Source of the DNA: Chloropicon primus
Taxonomy: Eukaryota > Chlorophyta > Chloropicophyceae > Chloropicales > Chloropicaceae
Reading direction: 5' to 3'
DNA: 64,000 nt
NCBI GenBank assembly: GCA_023205875.1
Contig: CP060756.1
Coordinates: 868,001-932,000 of the forward strand
Of this stretch, positions 45,493 to 55,382 are shown piece by piece. The notes under the pieces are model-generated. The model was not told the origin of the DNA and searched no databases. It saw only the letters and a program-made list of their open reading frames with translations. Every line of letters begins with the position of its first letter. Within the stretch, counting starts at the first letter, position 1. The position numbers were made by a program, and so were the translations under genes.

Positions 45493-46354
45493 CGATCAGG
45501 ACCAGGACCAGGACCAGGCGTGGCTGCTGGCGTCAAACCTCGTGTGTGTACCGTACCGGATTCTTGTGGCCTGCGAGACTTGAAAAGGATTATTGGTTTC
45601 GTCGTCGTCGCCGCCGCCGCTAAGCCTCGTGCCTCGTGTCCCGGATTGTGACGGAGGCGTGGGGCCGAGCCGAGAGAGAGAGCAAGGCAAACTCCAAGAA
45701 CAAAACAATCTACTCATCGTGCACTTCGAAGGCGGAATTGCTCGACCTCGGACACGCGCCGTGGCTCCTCGTGCCCCTCGTCCCCGTCGAAGAAAAAACA
45801 AACCAACCGCGAGGTGAGATCTCCCTTTGGCGGGAAATTTTGGCGGGAAATTTCCAAAAGGGAGGGTTTGTGCGATTTCCTACTCTGAACAGTGTGGACT
45901 GCTAACTGGCTAAACCTTTTCGAAGAACGAAGAAGACGGGTGGAACTACACGGAGGGGGGGGACCAGAGCGGGGGGTGGTTGGCGAGAGAGACAGAGACA
46001 GAGAGAGAAGACACCAGGATTTGGAGGTGAGTGAGTGGAGAGTTCTAGTCTATGTCTACTTCTTCTTCTCCGTCACGTTGTCGTCTCTTGCTGTTTCACG
46101 TGGAACCCAAGCTTGGTGCGGTTCGGGTGAATTGGGGGGTCGTGGGTCGTTGGTTTTCTTCTTCTCCTAATTTCTCTCTCTCTCTCTCTCTCTCTGCTTG
46201 TTTTGGTGGGCACCAAGGTTGGTTCGGCGTGGGGGGCATCGGGGAAGAGGAAGGAGTGGGTTTTAGGCGTCGTGACTCGAGGAGGCCAACCTTTTCTTCT
46301 TCGTGGCGTCGCGCGCTCCTCGGGCGCTCTTTTGTGCCCTTGCAACACATCCAT
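45493..46354. other. Divergent spacer between AP2 gene and E2F gene
   Basis: An 862-base region that holds the two E2F sites described separately, C/T-rich tracts (CTCTCT run near 46170-46197) and GAGGTGAGTGAG near 46024, which looks like a splice donor. The E2F transcript may therefore have a 5' UTR intron; the acceptor is uncertain. No other gene supported. Confidence 0.55.
45826..45850. promoter_or_regulatory. Two tandem perfect E2F sites upstream of the E2F gene
   Basis: TTTGGCGGGAAA occurs at 45826-45837 and again at 45839-45850. This is the classical E2F/DP binding sequence. Both lie about 500 bases before the E2F start codon and about 335 bases before the AP2 gene start, so autoregulation of E2F is the natural reading. 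Confidence 0.75.
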
Positions 46355-47521
46355 ATGCCCGCGTCGTCGCGCAGGAGAAACAGCTCCGGAGCCGGGGGAG
46401 ACACCCTTGTCGCAAAGCTACCACCCAAGGACGAGGGCTTGGCCCTGCTGCAGGGCAGCAACCTCGGGACGACGACGACGACGAGAGAGAACGGGAGCGC
46501 GATGGCGAACGGGGCGCAGAACGGGCAGCAGACGCCCAGGAACTCGAGGGGAGGCAGCGCCAAGGCCAAGGGGACCAAGACGGTCACCCCCAGCAAGGGG
46601 AGGAACGACTCGCCGGCCGCCACCCCGTCCCAGACGCCCGGGAGCGGGAGCTGCAGGTACGACAGCTCCCTGGGTCTACTGACGAAGAAGTTCGTCATGC
46701 TGATGCAGGACGCCGAGAGCGGTATCTTGGACCTGAACAAAGCCGCCGAGATGCTCCACGTGCAGAAGCGGCGGATCTACGACATCACGAACGTGCTCGA
46801 GGGCATCGGGCTCATCGAGAAGAAGCAGAAGAACAACATCCAGTGGAAGGGCGTGTCCTCGAACCTGAGCACGAACAACGCCGGGCAGAGCAACCTGCAG
46901 AAGCAGATCCAGTTGGCCAATGAGCAGGAGCAGAAGCTGGACCTGGAGATCCAGAAGACGAGGGACAGCCTGAGCAGCCTGATCGAGGACAAGGAGTACA
47001 AGCACCTGCTGTACGTGACCCAGGGCGACATCAAGGCCCTCCCCTGCTTCGAGCGGAATACGCTCATAGCGATCCGGGCGCCACACGGGACCACCCTCGA
47101 GGTTCCCGACCCGGACCAGGCGAGCAACCAGAAGAGGGACAGCGGGAGGAGGCGGTACCAGATCTTCCTCAAGTCCAACAACGGGCCGATCGAGGTCTAC
47201 CTCGTGTCCTCGTCCCAGAAGCAGGGCGACGACGAGAACGGGAACCCGTCGAGCCAGCAGCAGAACTTCCCCTTCAGCCTCCAGGGCCCGATGTCCATGG
47301 AGAACAACATTGGGAGCGCTCCAGATATGCCGAACAGCGTCTCGCTGAAGCGGCCCTACTCGATGGTCTCGCCCACCGCGAGCCCCATCATGAAAATCGC
47401 GCCGGGGGAGACGGACCCGGACCTTTGGTTTGGGCAGGACAACATCGGGCAAGAGGTTGTTGGCATCTCAGACATTTTCCCGCTGGAGGCCGGGGAGGAC
47501 CCCCTGAGCTTCTTCCAGTAA
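46355..47521 (+). CDS. E2F: E2F transcription factor
   Basis: A 388-residue cell-cycle transcription factor. After a Gly/Ser/Lys-rich N-terminus the winged-helix DNA-binding domain spans about 106-166: [20 protein letters not shown], then [20 protein letters not shown] and [15 protein letters not shown], with the RRIYDITN recognition motif. A leucine-zipper/coiled-coil ([20 protein letters not shown]) for DP pairing follows, then a marked-box-like region ([28 protein letters not shown]). The end, [19 protein letters not shown], is acidic/hydrophobic like the retinoblastoma-binding activation segment. The frame is open up to 46052; the ATG at 46355 avoids low-complexity leader. METTL-type gene follows on the same strand after 185 bases. 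Confidence 0.93.
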   Translation: MPASSRRRNSSGAGGDTLVAKLPPKDEGLALLQGSNLGTTTTTRENGSAMANGAQNGQQTPRNSRGGSAKAKGTKTVTPSKGRNDSPAATPSQTPGSGSCRYDSSLGLLTKKFVMLMQDAESGILDLNKAAEMLHVQKRRIYDITNVLEGIGLIEKKQKNNIQWKGVSSNLSTNNAGQSNLQKQIQLANEQEQKLDLEIQKTRDSLSSLIEDKEYKHLLYVTQGDIKALPCFERNTLIAIRAPHGTTLEVPDPDQASNQKRDSGRRRYQIFLKSNNGPIEVYLVSSSQKQGDDENGNPSSQQQNFPFSLQGPMSMENNIGSAPDMPNSVSLKRPYSMVSPTASPIMKIAPGETDPDLWFGQDNIGQEVVGISDIFPLEAGEDPLSFFQ

Positions 47522-47706
47522 AGGCAACGGCAGGGGGGGGGAAGAAGCGCGCGACCAAGACAAAAACGCCGTTATTCTTGTATTTTGTATTTTAACCAAA
47601 AGCTTACGAACTTATCAACCCCCCCTTCTTCTTCTTCCCAAATGTGCCGATCTCCAGCCTCTGCGGGGGGTGGCAGCACACAGTGAGAGGCGGAAGGAAG
47701 GGAAGA

Positions 47707-49364
47707 ATGGCGAGCGAGTCCCAGGCCCGGGAGGGGTCGTCCGCGACGGCCTCGGTCCCGATGTCCCTTTACCCCGCGCAGGACATGGTCTCCCCTTTCC
47801 TCAAGAACAAGTACGAGAGGGAGGCGGGGAGATACTGGAACATGTTCTACCAGAGGAACCAGAAGAACTTTTTCAAGGACAGGCACTACCTGGAGAGGGA
47901 GTTCTCCGTCCTGAACGAGGGGCACAACTCCGGCGACGGTCGGTCGGGTGGGCGGATGCTCCTTGAGATCGGCTGCGGGGTGGGGAACACCGTCTTCCCG
48001 CTGGTGGAGGGGCACGGAGACCTTAAGGTGCACTGCTGTGACTTTTCAAAGGAGGCTGTGCGTTTGGTGAAGGCTCACGAAAAGTACGACGAGGCCAGGA
48101 TAAACGCGTTCGTGTGCGACGTGACGAGCGACGACTTGCTGGACAACGTCCCTGCGGGATCCGTCGACATCACGACGCTCATCTTCGTTATTTCTGCCAT
48201 CCCCCCGGAGAAGCTGGAGCAATCGATAGCGAACATCGCAAAGACGCTTCGCCCGGGGGCCCACGTCCTGGTGCGGGACTACGGCACGGGGGACCTCGCG
48301 GAGGAGAGGCTTGACAAGAAGAAAGCGACCAGAAAGCTGGGAGAAAATTACTACGTCAGGGGGGACGGGACGTTTTGCGTCTACTTCAGCGAGGAGTCGC
48401 TGACCAGGGCCTTCGAGTCGGCCGGGTTCAAGACCGTCTCGATGAAGACTTGCAAGAGGGAGATCGAGAACAGGAGGCAGCAAGTGACCATGAAACGGAA
48501 CTGGGTGCAAGCCGTGTTCCAATACGTCGGAACGGAAGAGGAGGCTGTCGTAGAGTACGAGTGGCATCGAGAACACGAGTCCTCGGCGGCCATCTTTTTG
48601 GACGGAGCGGAAGAGCGAAACACGCACGAGGAGGAGGTCACGGTTTGTAAGAACCTCGACAGAGTGAGCCTCGTCTCGATCTCCAAGGAGCACATGCACA
48701 GCGTTCACAGCACAGGCTTGATGCTGTGGGACGGAGCCAAAGCTCTCAGCGAAATCATTTCGAGCTGTGCCGACGACTTCAAGGGCAAGAACGTGATAGA
48801 GCTCGGGTGCGGGTGCAGCCCCCTGAGCGCGATCGCCCTGAGCGCGAGCGGAGCCGCGTCAGTCGCCGCGACTGATGGGAACCCAGAGGCCCTGAAGATG
48901 TTGCAAGACAATCTGGACATGAACAGCGCAAAGTTTGATTTCATGTCATCCCTAAGCGTGAGAAGGTGAGTGGCAGGCAGCCCAAGAGGACGCTTCCTTT
49001 TCCAAACTATTGCTGGTACTGACTCCGTTCCATGGACCACTCTAGACTGCGCTGGGACAGCGGGGAAGACCTTGGAGGTTTCTCGGGAAAGCGGTACGAC
49101 GCTATCGTCGCATCGGACGTGCTATACATCGAAGAGGCGATCCCAGCACTGTTCCAGGCCGCGGCAAGGCTCCTCGCGGAGGAGGGCTACTTTCTGATCT
49201 GCTACACTCCAAGAAGGGCGATAGAAGAAAAGGCTTTGCTTTACGCCGAGAAAGCTGGCCTCAAATCAACGGAGGTTCTCCCTTCGTTCCAGCAGCAGCT
49301 CGAAAGGCAGGGCAGGAAGAGCACGATGAGGTTGCTCCAATTCGTTTCCGGTGCAAAGCACTAG
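47707..49364 (+). CDS. METTL2/6/8-type tRNA m3C methyltransferase fused to a second methyltransferase domain
   Basis: A 525-residue protein from exons 47707-48965 and 49046-49364 (join SVRRLRWDSGEDL). First half: METTL2/6-like enzyme making 3-methylcytidine at tRNA position 32, with AGRYWNMFYQRNQKNFFKDR, LEIGCGVGNTVFPL at about residue 85 and FVISAIPPEK. Second half: a Methyltransf_16-type domain with VIELGCGCSPLSAIAL at about 363 and YDAIVASDVLYIEEAI. The same fusion is known in land-plant TRM140-like genes, so it supports a green-lineage origin. Length and order are normal for that fusion. The splice phase is 2/1 and consistent. Confidence 0.88.
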
Positions 49365-49423
49365 AGGCGCTTCAGTTTTGTTGTGAAGTAGTAGTATTCT
49401 GTTACAAGCAAAATTGAAAGCTG

Positions 49424-50505
49424 TTATTGGATCTTGAGCAGCTCAATGTCGAACAAGAGAGTTTTGTCCACCATCCCTTGGTTATCAAGGACAAAGCTCA
49501 GAGACCGCTTGCCAGCAAACGTCGAGGGCCTCGGTCCTTTCTTCTTCCAGTCGTTGTCGGGATAGCCGACTTCGGTCGGAACGATCAAGCGGCGAACTCC
49601 TCCCACTTTCATACCCAGTATCGCCTCCTCAAAGGCCGGAATCACCTGGAGAGCCAAAGCAACGAAAAAGAAGGTCAGTTCGCGCCTTGTACATCCGGGC
49701 GCAAGATACCAGTGGGGGTTCGGTGCCAAGCGCGGTTTCGACTGCTCTTGAGACTCAGAATACTTTTATCATCCCTTGACCTTTCGTAAAGAGTTCGGGC
49801 ATAAGATGGTTGATCCAAAGTAAAAAAAGTTTGTATCATCTTCGAAACAAGAGAGCGCGACCAGACCGCTTGACAAACCCGGAGCGTCTCCGGAGGGTGC
49901 CTCACCTCGTTCTCCCCGACGCGGAAGCGGAAAAAGTCCCTCTCGCTTCCCTCGAAAGAGCCCCCCTTTGGCTTGTTCCTCGCCTCGAAGATCCTCCCGT
50001 AGTACCCAATGGTGTACCCATCCCAGTCCACGACGACCTGGTCCCCCTTCTTAGGACTTGGCCCCGTGCCGTCCCTCAGATCTTTGTACTGCAGCCCCGT
50101 GTCCGTCAGCGTGTAGTCGCTGAAGCGCATCTTGGTCTTGCCGTAGTCCTTCCCCGCCAACGCCGCCATGGAGTTCTCGAACGACCCCGACTCGTTCGGT
50201 TCGTACCCCTTGCCAGGCTCCTCCTTAGCAAGGCCCCTCCCTGCCGTCGTCATGGCGCACAACACCCCGAGGCCTGACGTCAACAACACCCTCCTTTGCG
50301 CCGACGCCGACGACCCCCTCGCGACTCCCCCGTTCCCTTCTTCCCACACGACGCCGACGCCGTCAAAGTCCCCAACGTCTCTCCCCGCCCCGTTCCTCCT
50401 CACGCAACGCCCTCCGCTTCCCCTGGACCTCGCCCACGTCCCGAGGCTTCTGCCTCCCCCCGACGAGGAGCAACACCTCCTCCCCCTCCCCCCCGGGACT
50501 GCCAT
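49424..50505 (-). CDS. FKBP19: FKBP19-type thylakoid-lumen peptidyl-prolyl isomerase, two exons
   Basis: Exon 1 50505-49906, exon 2 49645-49424, 273 residues. The N-terminus is a chloroplast transit peptide and a twin-Arg-like/hydrophobic lumen signal (RRVLLTSGLGVLCAMTTAGR). The mature part matches plant FKBP19: GLQYKDLRDGTGPSPKKGDQ, VVVDWDGYTIGYYGRIFEAR, KGGSFEGSERDFF, then across the splice ENEVIPAFEEAILGMKVGGV, VPTEVGYPDND and the final LLFDIELLKI. Some FKBP active-site aromatic residues differ in this subfamily, so isomerase activity may be low. The intron (49646-49905) is phase 0. Confidence 0.9.
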
Positions 50506-50803
50506 CGCTCTCGTTCTCGTTCTCGTTTCGACGACGACGACGACGATGCTGTGCTCCACAGACCGGGCTGGAGAGAGGACGAGGACCGAGGGGGAGAGGA
50601 GAGAGGAAACGGAAACGTGACGTGCACAAGGAGGGAGGGAGGGAGGGTGGAGGTCACCGGTGAAGGAATCAGATCAGGGTGGACGACTTTCCGTGGGATC
50701 GCTTAGTTGGCCTGGGGCTCGGCAGGGCAGGGAGCGACAGAACTCGACGAAGGCGTTTGGCACCGCGCGACAGCAGAGGAGCTGATCTCGTCGTTGTCCT
50801 AGT

Positions 50804-51247
50804 ATGTCCTCTGATACAAGTTCCTCGAGCGTGCACGTGGAGATCGTGGAGGATGGGAGGCTGAGCCTGGACAGGGCGGTGCAGTGGGTCGAGTGCACCG
50901 CGTCTGGTGCGATAGCGACGTTCTCGGGTGTTGTGAGAGACAACAGCCAGGGCAGGGGAGTGGACCACCTCGAGTACGAGGCCTACGTTCCGATGGCCGT
51001 TAAGATCATGAGGTCGATCGGCGAGAGAATCGTGGAGGAGAAGGGGATCTCGAAAATCTTCATGGCGCACAGGGTTGGCCGACTCGAGATCAAAGAGCCT
51101 GCCGTTGTTATCGCCGTCAGCGCGCCTCACCGGGCGGAAGCCATAGAGGCCTCGAGAACGGCGATAGACGAGCTCAAGCTCCAGGTTCCGATATTCAAGA
51201 AGGAAACCTTCCACGACGGGTCGCACTGGAAGAGCAACAGGCCTTGA
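50804..51247 (+). CDS. CNX6: Molybdopterin synthase catalytic subunit (MoaE/MOCS2B/CNX6)
   Basis: A 147-residue cytosolic protein that inserts sulfur into precursor Z together with the small MoaD-type subunit. Seen: GAIATFSGVVRDNSQGRGVD, LEYEAYVPMAVK, IFMAHRVGRLEI, VIAVSAPHRAEAIEA and PIFKKETF with the conserved Lys pair, and a terminal GSHWKSNRP; these match MoaE in order and spacing. No transit peptide, as in other eukaryotic MOCS2B/CNX6. The ATG at 50804 is the first in frame. It is convergent with the NDUFB9 gene (56 bases between stops). Confidence 0.93.
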   Translation: MSSDTSSSSVHVEIVEDGRLSLDRAVQWVECTASGAIATFSGVVRDNSQGRGVDHLEYEAYVPMAVKIMRSIGERIVEEKGISKIFMAHRVGRLEIKEPAVVIAVSAPHRAEAIEASRTAIDELKLQVPIFKKETFHDGSHWKSNRP

Positions 51248-51303
51248 CGCGCTATGAGTGCTGAGATAAGAAACAATGTACCACGTTAATAGGTTTAGCT
51301 AGA

Positions 51304-51946
51304 CTAGTGTCCCTCCCGTCCGAAGTCGCGGTGCATAGATATCTCCTTTGGGAACGGCGGGTTCCTGTGGTAAGAGGATCCCCCATAGTAGTAAGGAACG
51401 ATGTATGGGTCCGGGTGGGTCTTCTCGGCGAGAAACTTCTCCCCGGCCTCCACAAGTCTCGTGGCCTCTCCAAGAGTTGGCTAAAATTGCAAGTTGTGAT
51501 GTTTTTTCACCGTCGTCGCGTTCCACAAGCCGCCGCAAGCCGAGCACGCGAAGGAGAGGCAACCCCCCACACGAGTTTGGGCGAGAAACGGGAAGGTTGG
51601 AATCAGAAGAAAGAGCGCGAGGTCAGGGAAGGGCACACAAAAAAAATGGTGCACGAAAAAGAAGCAAAAAGAAAAGTGTCTTCTCTGGCGGCCCTCGCTC
51701 ACTCGCCGAGCGTCGTGCTTGCCGGGGCTCACGGGCGGGCGGCCGAGCCCTCCAACCGCTCGCTCGCCTCGAGTGGTGCAAAACACTTACCACGTTCGCA
51801 TTGGCCTCAAACTGGCTCCTGATGTTCTTGAACTCCTCGTAAATGAGGGACCTCTGAATGGCCCAAGACATCATCTGCTTGAGTGAGTGCCTATAAAGCC
51901 TCATGACTCGCACCCTGTGCGCCAAGAGAGCCTCCGTGCCCGCCAT
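51304..51946 (-). CDS. NDUFB9: Complex I LYR subunit NDUFB9 (B22), two exons
   Basis: A 110-residue mitochondrial inner-membrane accessory subunit of NADH:ubiquinone oxidoreductase. Exon 1 is 51946-51791, exon 2 51480-51304, intron about 310 bases, phase 0. Exon 1 gives HRVRVMRLYRHSLKQMMSWA (the LYR motif, followed by basic residues) and YEEFKNIRSQFEANANVV. Exon 2 gives TLGEATRLVEAGEKFLAEK and HPDPYIVPYYYGGSSYHRNP, the family PYIxPxxxGG block. Length agrees with plant B22-type proteins. LYR proteins pair with acyl carrier protein. Confidence 0.9.
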
Positions 51947-52236
51947 GTTGTCGCTCCTTCGTGTCGCCTCCTCCTCGAGGACCCAGCCGTCCTTCCGTCG
52001 TCGAAACCCTTTCAGTCCCCACTGCCTCCAAATTTCCGGCCTCGAAAAGTTTTTCCGACGCCTCAAAGAGGAAGAGGAGGGGGAGGAGCAACCGGAGGGA
52101 GGAGTGGCCCCTGGCCTTTCTTCTCATGGATGGAGAGCTCCCTGACGAAAGATGGATCAGAAGATGTGGGAGAAGATGTGGATTGATGAGGAAAGCCTCA
52201 TGAATGGTTTTGTTTGTGTAACGGTACAATTAATAA

Positions 52237-53739
52237 TCAATAGTCCCACTCCTGCTTGCGCCACTGCTGCTTGCTGAGCTTCCTCGAAGTCCGGCGGTGC
52301 TTCTTCCTGTTGAGTCTCGGCTCGGCATCGACTTTTCCTCCCTTCCTGATCTTCTTGATGAAGTCCCCCTCCCTGCTCTCCTTCTTGGACCCCATCTTCA
52401 GCGCGCGCTCTTCCATGTCCTTCACCTGGTGGTACAAGTCAACGTACATCGGGTACCTCTCCCAGTCCCCTCTCACGGCACAGCCTGGCTCGTGCACGTG
52501 GACGCAGTTCTTGAATTCACACTTGTTCCCCTCCTCCTCGAGCCTCTGGACGATTTCTGGGAAGCAGGAAGCGAGCTCCCTGGTCGTGACTCCGAGGAGG
52601 TGTGGCTGGTTGAACCCCGGGGTGTCCGCCAGGAAGCCTCCGTTCGAGAGCTTGATCAGAGAAATGTTCCGCGTGGTGTGCTTCCCCCTCCCCGTCCTCG
52701 CGGAGACCTCACCAACGTCAAGCAGCTCGACCTCTTCCTCTTCTTCGTCGACGGGTTCCACGCCCACGCCTCCGCTGTCGTCGCAACTGAAGCTCCCGGA
52801 CGTGTTGATGGCGTTAATCAAGGAGGACTTCCCGACCCCGCTGGGCCCCACGATCACGCCCAACTGGCCTTCGAGCGCCTCCCAGACCCTGTCAACTCCC
52901 GTGCCGTCGTGCGTACTAATTGGTATGGCCTCGTACCCCCAAGCTTTCAGCCGGTCCACCCACTCCCTCGTCTCGCTCTCGGGCACCAAGTCCTGCTTGT
53001 TGAGGACCACGAGGACGCCCTCCGGCAGGTTGGCGCCCTCCGCCGCGACGAGGAACCGATTGACCTGGTTCGCCTCTATGGGCGGATCCCTGAGGGAGAA
53101 CATGACGATTGCTATCTCGACGTTCGCGACCGCCGGCGTCTGAAAGGTCGACTGCCTCGGCAGCACCGACTTCACCACGCCGTGCCCCAGGGTCCAGTCG
53201 ATCGACGAGACCTCCACGAAGTCTCCAACGAGAACCTGGCGCTTCATCTTTTTCAGCACCTGCCGTGTCACGCAAAGGAGCTCGTCCTTGGAGCCGAACC
53301 CCCCCTCGCAATCCGCCTCGCCCCGCGCCCCCCCCTCTTCCCCCTGCGGCACGCCAACCTCGTCCAACTGCAACCTCACGTGCACGAAGTTCGCCCTGTG
53401 CGAAACGACGCGACCCTGGACGACCGCGTCCTCGCCGGCCCCTGTGGAGAACTCCGCCGCTGCATTCGCTCGCACCCATGACCACCTTTCGCGGGCGTTC
53501 AGAGCCCCACCGAGTCTTCTCAGCCCCCACGACGAGCTCCGCTTCCCAACGCGGCACTGCAGGGCTGTCCTGGGCGACACTTCGACGACGACGTCGCACT
53601 CCCGGCCGGGCCGGGCGGCGTGGTACCCGCACCACGACCGCACGGAGCGCGGGAGGGACTGCGACGTCGTCCTCCTCGCCGCCCCCGCCACGTCCGCCGC
53701 CCAGCACGGCAGGCCCCTTCCGCACTTTGCCACCATCAT
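52237..53739 (-). CDS. RSGA: RsgA/YjeQ-type circularly permuted GTPase (organellar)
   Basis: A 500-residue GTPase that, in bacteria and organelles, matures the small ribosomal subunit. The GTPase motifs appear in permuted order: NKQD (G4) about 250, GPSGVGKSSLIN (G1), HTTRNISL (G2) and DTPGF (G3), then a zinc-binding C-x-H pattern (CEFKNCVHVHEPGCAV). An OB-fold with QGRVVSHRANFVHVRL precedes them, and an acidic EEEEEVELL insertion lies between G1 and G2. The long N-terminus (about 130 residues, Arg/Ser-rich) suggests chloroplast or mitochondrial import. A basic C-terminal tail (RKGGKVDAEPRLNRKKHRR) is extra. Confidence 0.9.
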   Translation of the reverse strand: MMVAKCGRGLPCWAADVAGAARRTTSQSLPRSVRSWCGYHAARPGRECDVVVEVSPRTALQCRVGKRSSSWGLRRLGGALNARERWSWVRANAAAEFSTGAGEDAVVQGRVVSHRANFVHVRLQLDEVGVPQGEEGGARGEADCEGGFGSKDELLCVTRQVLKKMKRQVLVGDFVEVSSIDWTLGHGVVKSVLPRQSTFQTPAVANVEIAIVMFSLRDPPIEANQVNRFLVAAEGANLPEGVLVVLNKQDLVPESETREWVDRLKAWGYEAIPISTHDGTGVDRVWEALEGQLGVIVGPSGVGKSSLINAINTSGSFSCDDSGGVGVEPVDEEEEEVELLDVGEVSARTGRGKHTTRNISLIKLSNGGFLADTPGFNQPHLLGVTTRELASCFPEIVQRLEEEGNKCEFKNCVHVHEPGCAVRGDWERYPMYVDLYHQVKDMEERALKMGSKKESREGDFIKKIRKGGKVDAEPRLNRKKHRRTSRKLSKQQWRKQEWDY

Positions 53740-53958
53740 CCCGGCCCCCTTTGGCCTTGAGCTCCAGCCCAAAGGCAAGGGGTACCAGGTGGCAATGTGG
53801 GGCAGGGGTGGGGAGGAGGTGCCGGCACCCGATCGTGGAAGCGGGACGAAAAGGTTGGCACTAACCCCAAAACGGCTGTTTCACGCGAGGAGGACGAGAA
53901 ATCCAAAAACAAAATAGTGTGTGCGCGCGATAAAACAAACATTTAGCTGAAGTTTGGT

Positions 53959-54372
53959 TTAGCGCTCGACGATCTGCCACTTTCTCTTCATCGTGGCCTC
54001 ATCGACCACCGTTTCGGACAGCATTGTGTTATCAGACTCCCGCCAGAAGTGCGAGGTGAGATCCTCCTTGTAGCCCTTGGTCTTGACAACGAAGTGGTCG
54101 CCCTCCCACCACGAGACTTCTTCCAGCTCCCTTCCACGCGGATCCTTCCTGTGGACCACCGCGTTCTCGTTGAACGTCACGACGGTCCCTTCCTTCTTGC
54201 CTCTGAAATCCGTGAAGGTCACGGTCTTGCCCTTCTGCTGGATTATCTTTGCGTCCCTCGTGTACAGTCGGTTGGCGAATTTTCTGATCAGATAAGGAAT
54301 CCCCAACGCCTTCAGGAGGTCGTCGACTCCCTGCGCTTCGACCACTTCCCAAGTCCCGCCCAGGCCCGCCAT
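53959..54372 (-). CDS. Small calycin/FABP-like beta-barrel protein
   Basis: A 137-residue protein with the fatty-acid-binding-like signature GTWEVVEAQGVDDLLKALGI near its N-terminus, followed by alternating short beta strands (TVTFTDF, GTVVTFNENAVV, EEVSWWEGDHFVVKTKG) and a final TMKRKWQIVER strand, typical for cytosolic lipid-binding calycins of about 130 residues. Ligand unknown; likely binds a lipid or small hydrophobic molecule. The ATG at 54372 gives MAGLGGTW, the usual start distance; the frame is open to a GTG 27 bases upstream. Divergent from NDUFA13. Confidence 0.7.
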   Translation of the reverse strand: MAGLGGTWEVVEAQGVDDLLKALGIPYLIRKFANRLYTRDAKIIQQKGKTVTFTDFRGKKEGTVVTFNENAVVHRKDPRGRELEEVSWWEGDHFVVKTKGYKEDLTSHFWRESDNTMLSETVVDEATMKRKWQIVER

Positions 54373-54717
54373 CTTTCTTTCGTCGCACGGAAACTTCACT
54401 CACTCGCTCGCTCACTCCCTAAACTCCCTCCTTGACTGGACCAGAAAAAATGAAAACAATGCAAACAAGCCCAAGTTGAGTTCTCCCTCTGCCTCGTCTC
54501 CCACTCGATGCCAAGACGAACACCTTTGGATCCTGCCTCGGGTGTGGCGTGACCCCTCTCTCCCTCACTCACTCCCTCACCTTCCCACTCCGCCTGCAAG
54601 TCCTCACTGGTCCTCCAAGATCATGAGACGCCTGCTGCTGCTGCTGGCCCGAGAAAAGGAAAAGCCCCGAAGGAGGCGCGCGCACTTCTGAGAGAGAGAG
54701 AGAGAGGAGGAAGAACG
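54373..54717. other. Divergent spacer between calycin-like gene and NDUFA13
   Basis: A 345-base region with a GAGAGAGAGAGAG run near 54691-54708 just before the NDUFA13 start and a CCTCACTCACTCCC-type tract. No gene seen. Confidence 0.6.
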
Positions 54718-55328
54718 ATGAGTGAGGCGCTGAGAAGGGGGAGTCCGGGCATGAAGGTGAGTGTCGAGGAGGGAGGAATGGGTGACGAGGGGGGTTGTAC
54801 GGGAGGGGAGGAACGCACTGGAGGGAGGTGGTGCGACGTGGTGGTTCTTGTTTCTTGAAGGACGTCTTGTCCGTGGAAAGAAGGGTTTGGGCTGACATTT
54901 GAGCGTGTCTTTGTCTTTGTCTTGCTTGCGTCTCGTCCGGGCAGTCCATTAAGGACATGGCCATGAGGCAGGATGGCCCTCCACCGGGCGGCTTCCCTGC
55001 GATTCGCTACGGGAGGAAGATACCCAACTCGGGTCCGTCGGGCGTGGCCATCTTCGGCATTGGAGCCATTATAATGGCTTACGGTTTCTACAAGGTGGGG
55101 CAAACGAACCACAAGAGGAGGGACTGGAAGCGGGAGAAGCTGCAGGCGAGGATGAACATCATGCCGGTCCTGCAGGCGGAGGAGGACTTGAGGTTCGTAG
55201 CGGCCCAGAAGAAGGCCTGGGACCTGGAGGCTAAAATTATGAAGGACGTGCCGAACTGGAAGGTCGGCGAGAGGCCTTACAAGACCAGGTGGATGCCCCC
55301 TAACACGGGGATCATCAAGCCCACCTGA
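54718..55328 (+). CDS. NDUFA13: Complex I subunit NDUFA13 / GRIM-19, two exons
   Basis: A 140-residue mitochondrial complex I subunit. Exon 1 is very short (54718-54756, MSEALRRGSPGMK), intron 54757-54944, exon 2 54945-55328. Exon 2 begins SIKDMAMRQDGPPPGGFPAI, then a membrane span VAIFGIGAIIMAYGFYKVG and HKRRDWKREKLQARMNIMPV, with AEEDLRFVAAQKKAWDLEAK and the closing YKTRWMPPN. These match GRIM-19 (about 143 residues in plants). Convergent with apyrase, 54 bases between stops. Confidence 0.93.
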
Positions 55329-55382
55329 GCTGCAGCTTTGGACCGCGAATATGAATAACATGTATTGATATGAGAAAAACAA

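Noticed and set aside
46052-46354. N-terminal extension of E2F by about 100 residues
   Set aside because: The sequence is low-complexity, contains a donor-like GTGAGTGAG nearby and adds no domain; the ATG at 46355 is preferred.
47707-49364. Two separate methyltransferase genes
   Set aside because: The first exon already contains the start of the second methyltransferase domain in frame, the splice is clean, and the same fusion is known in plants.
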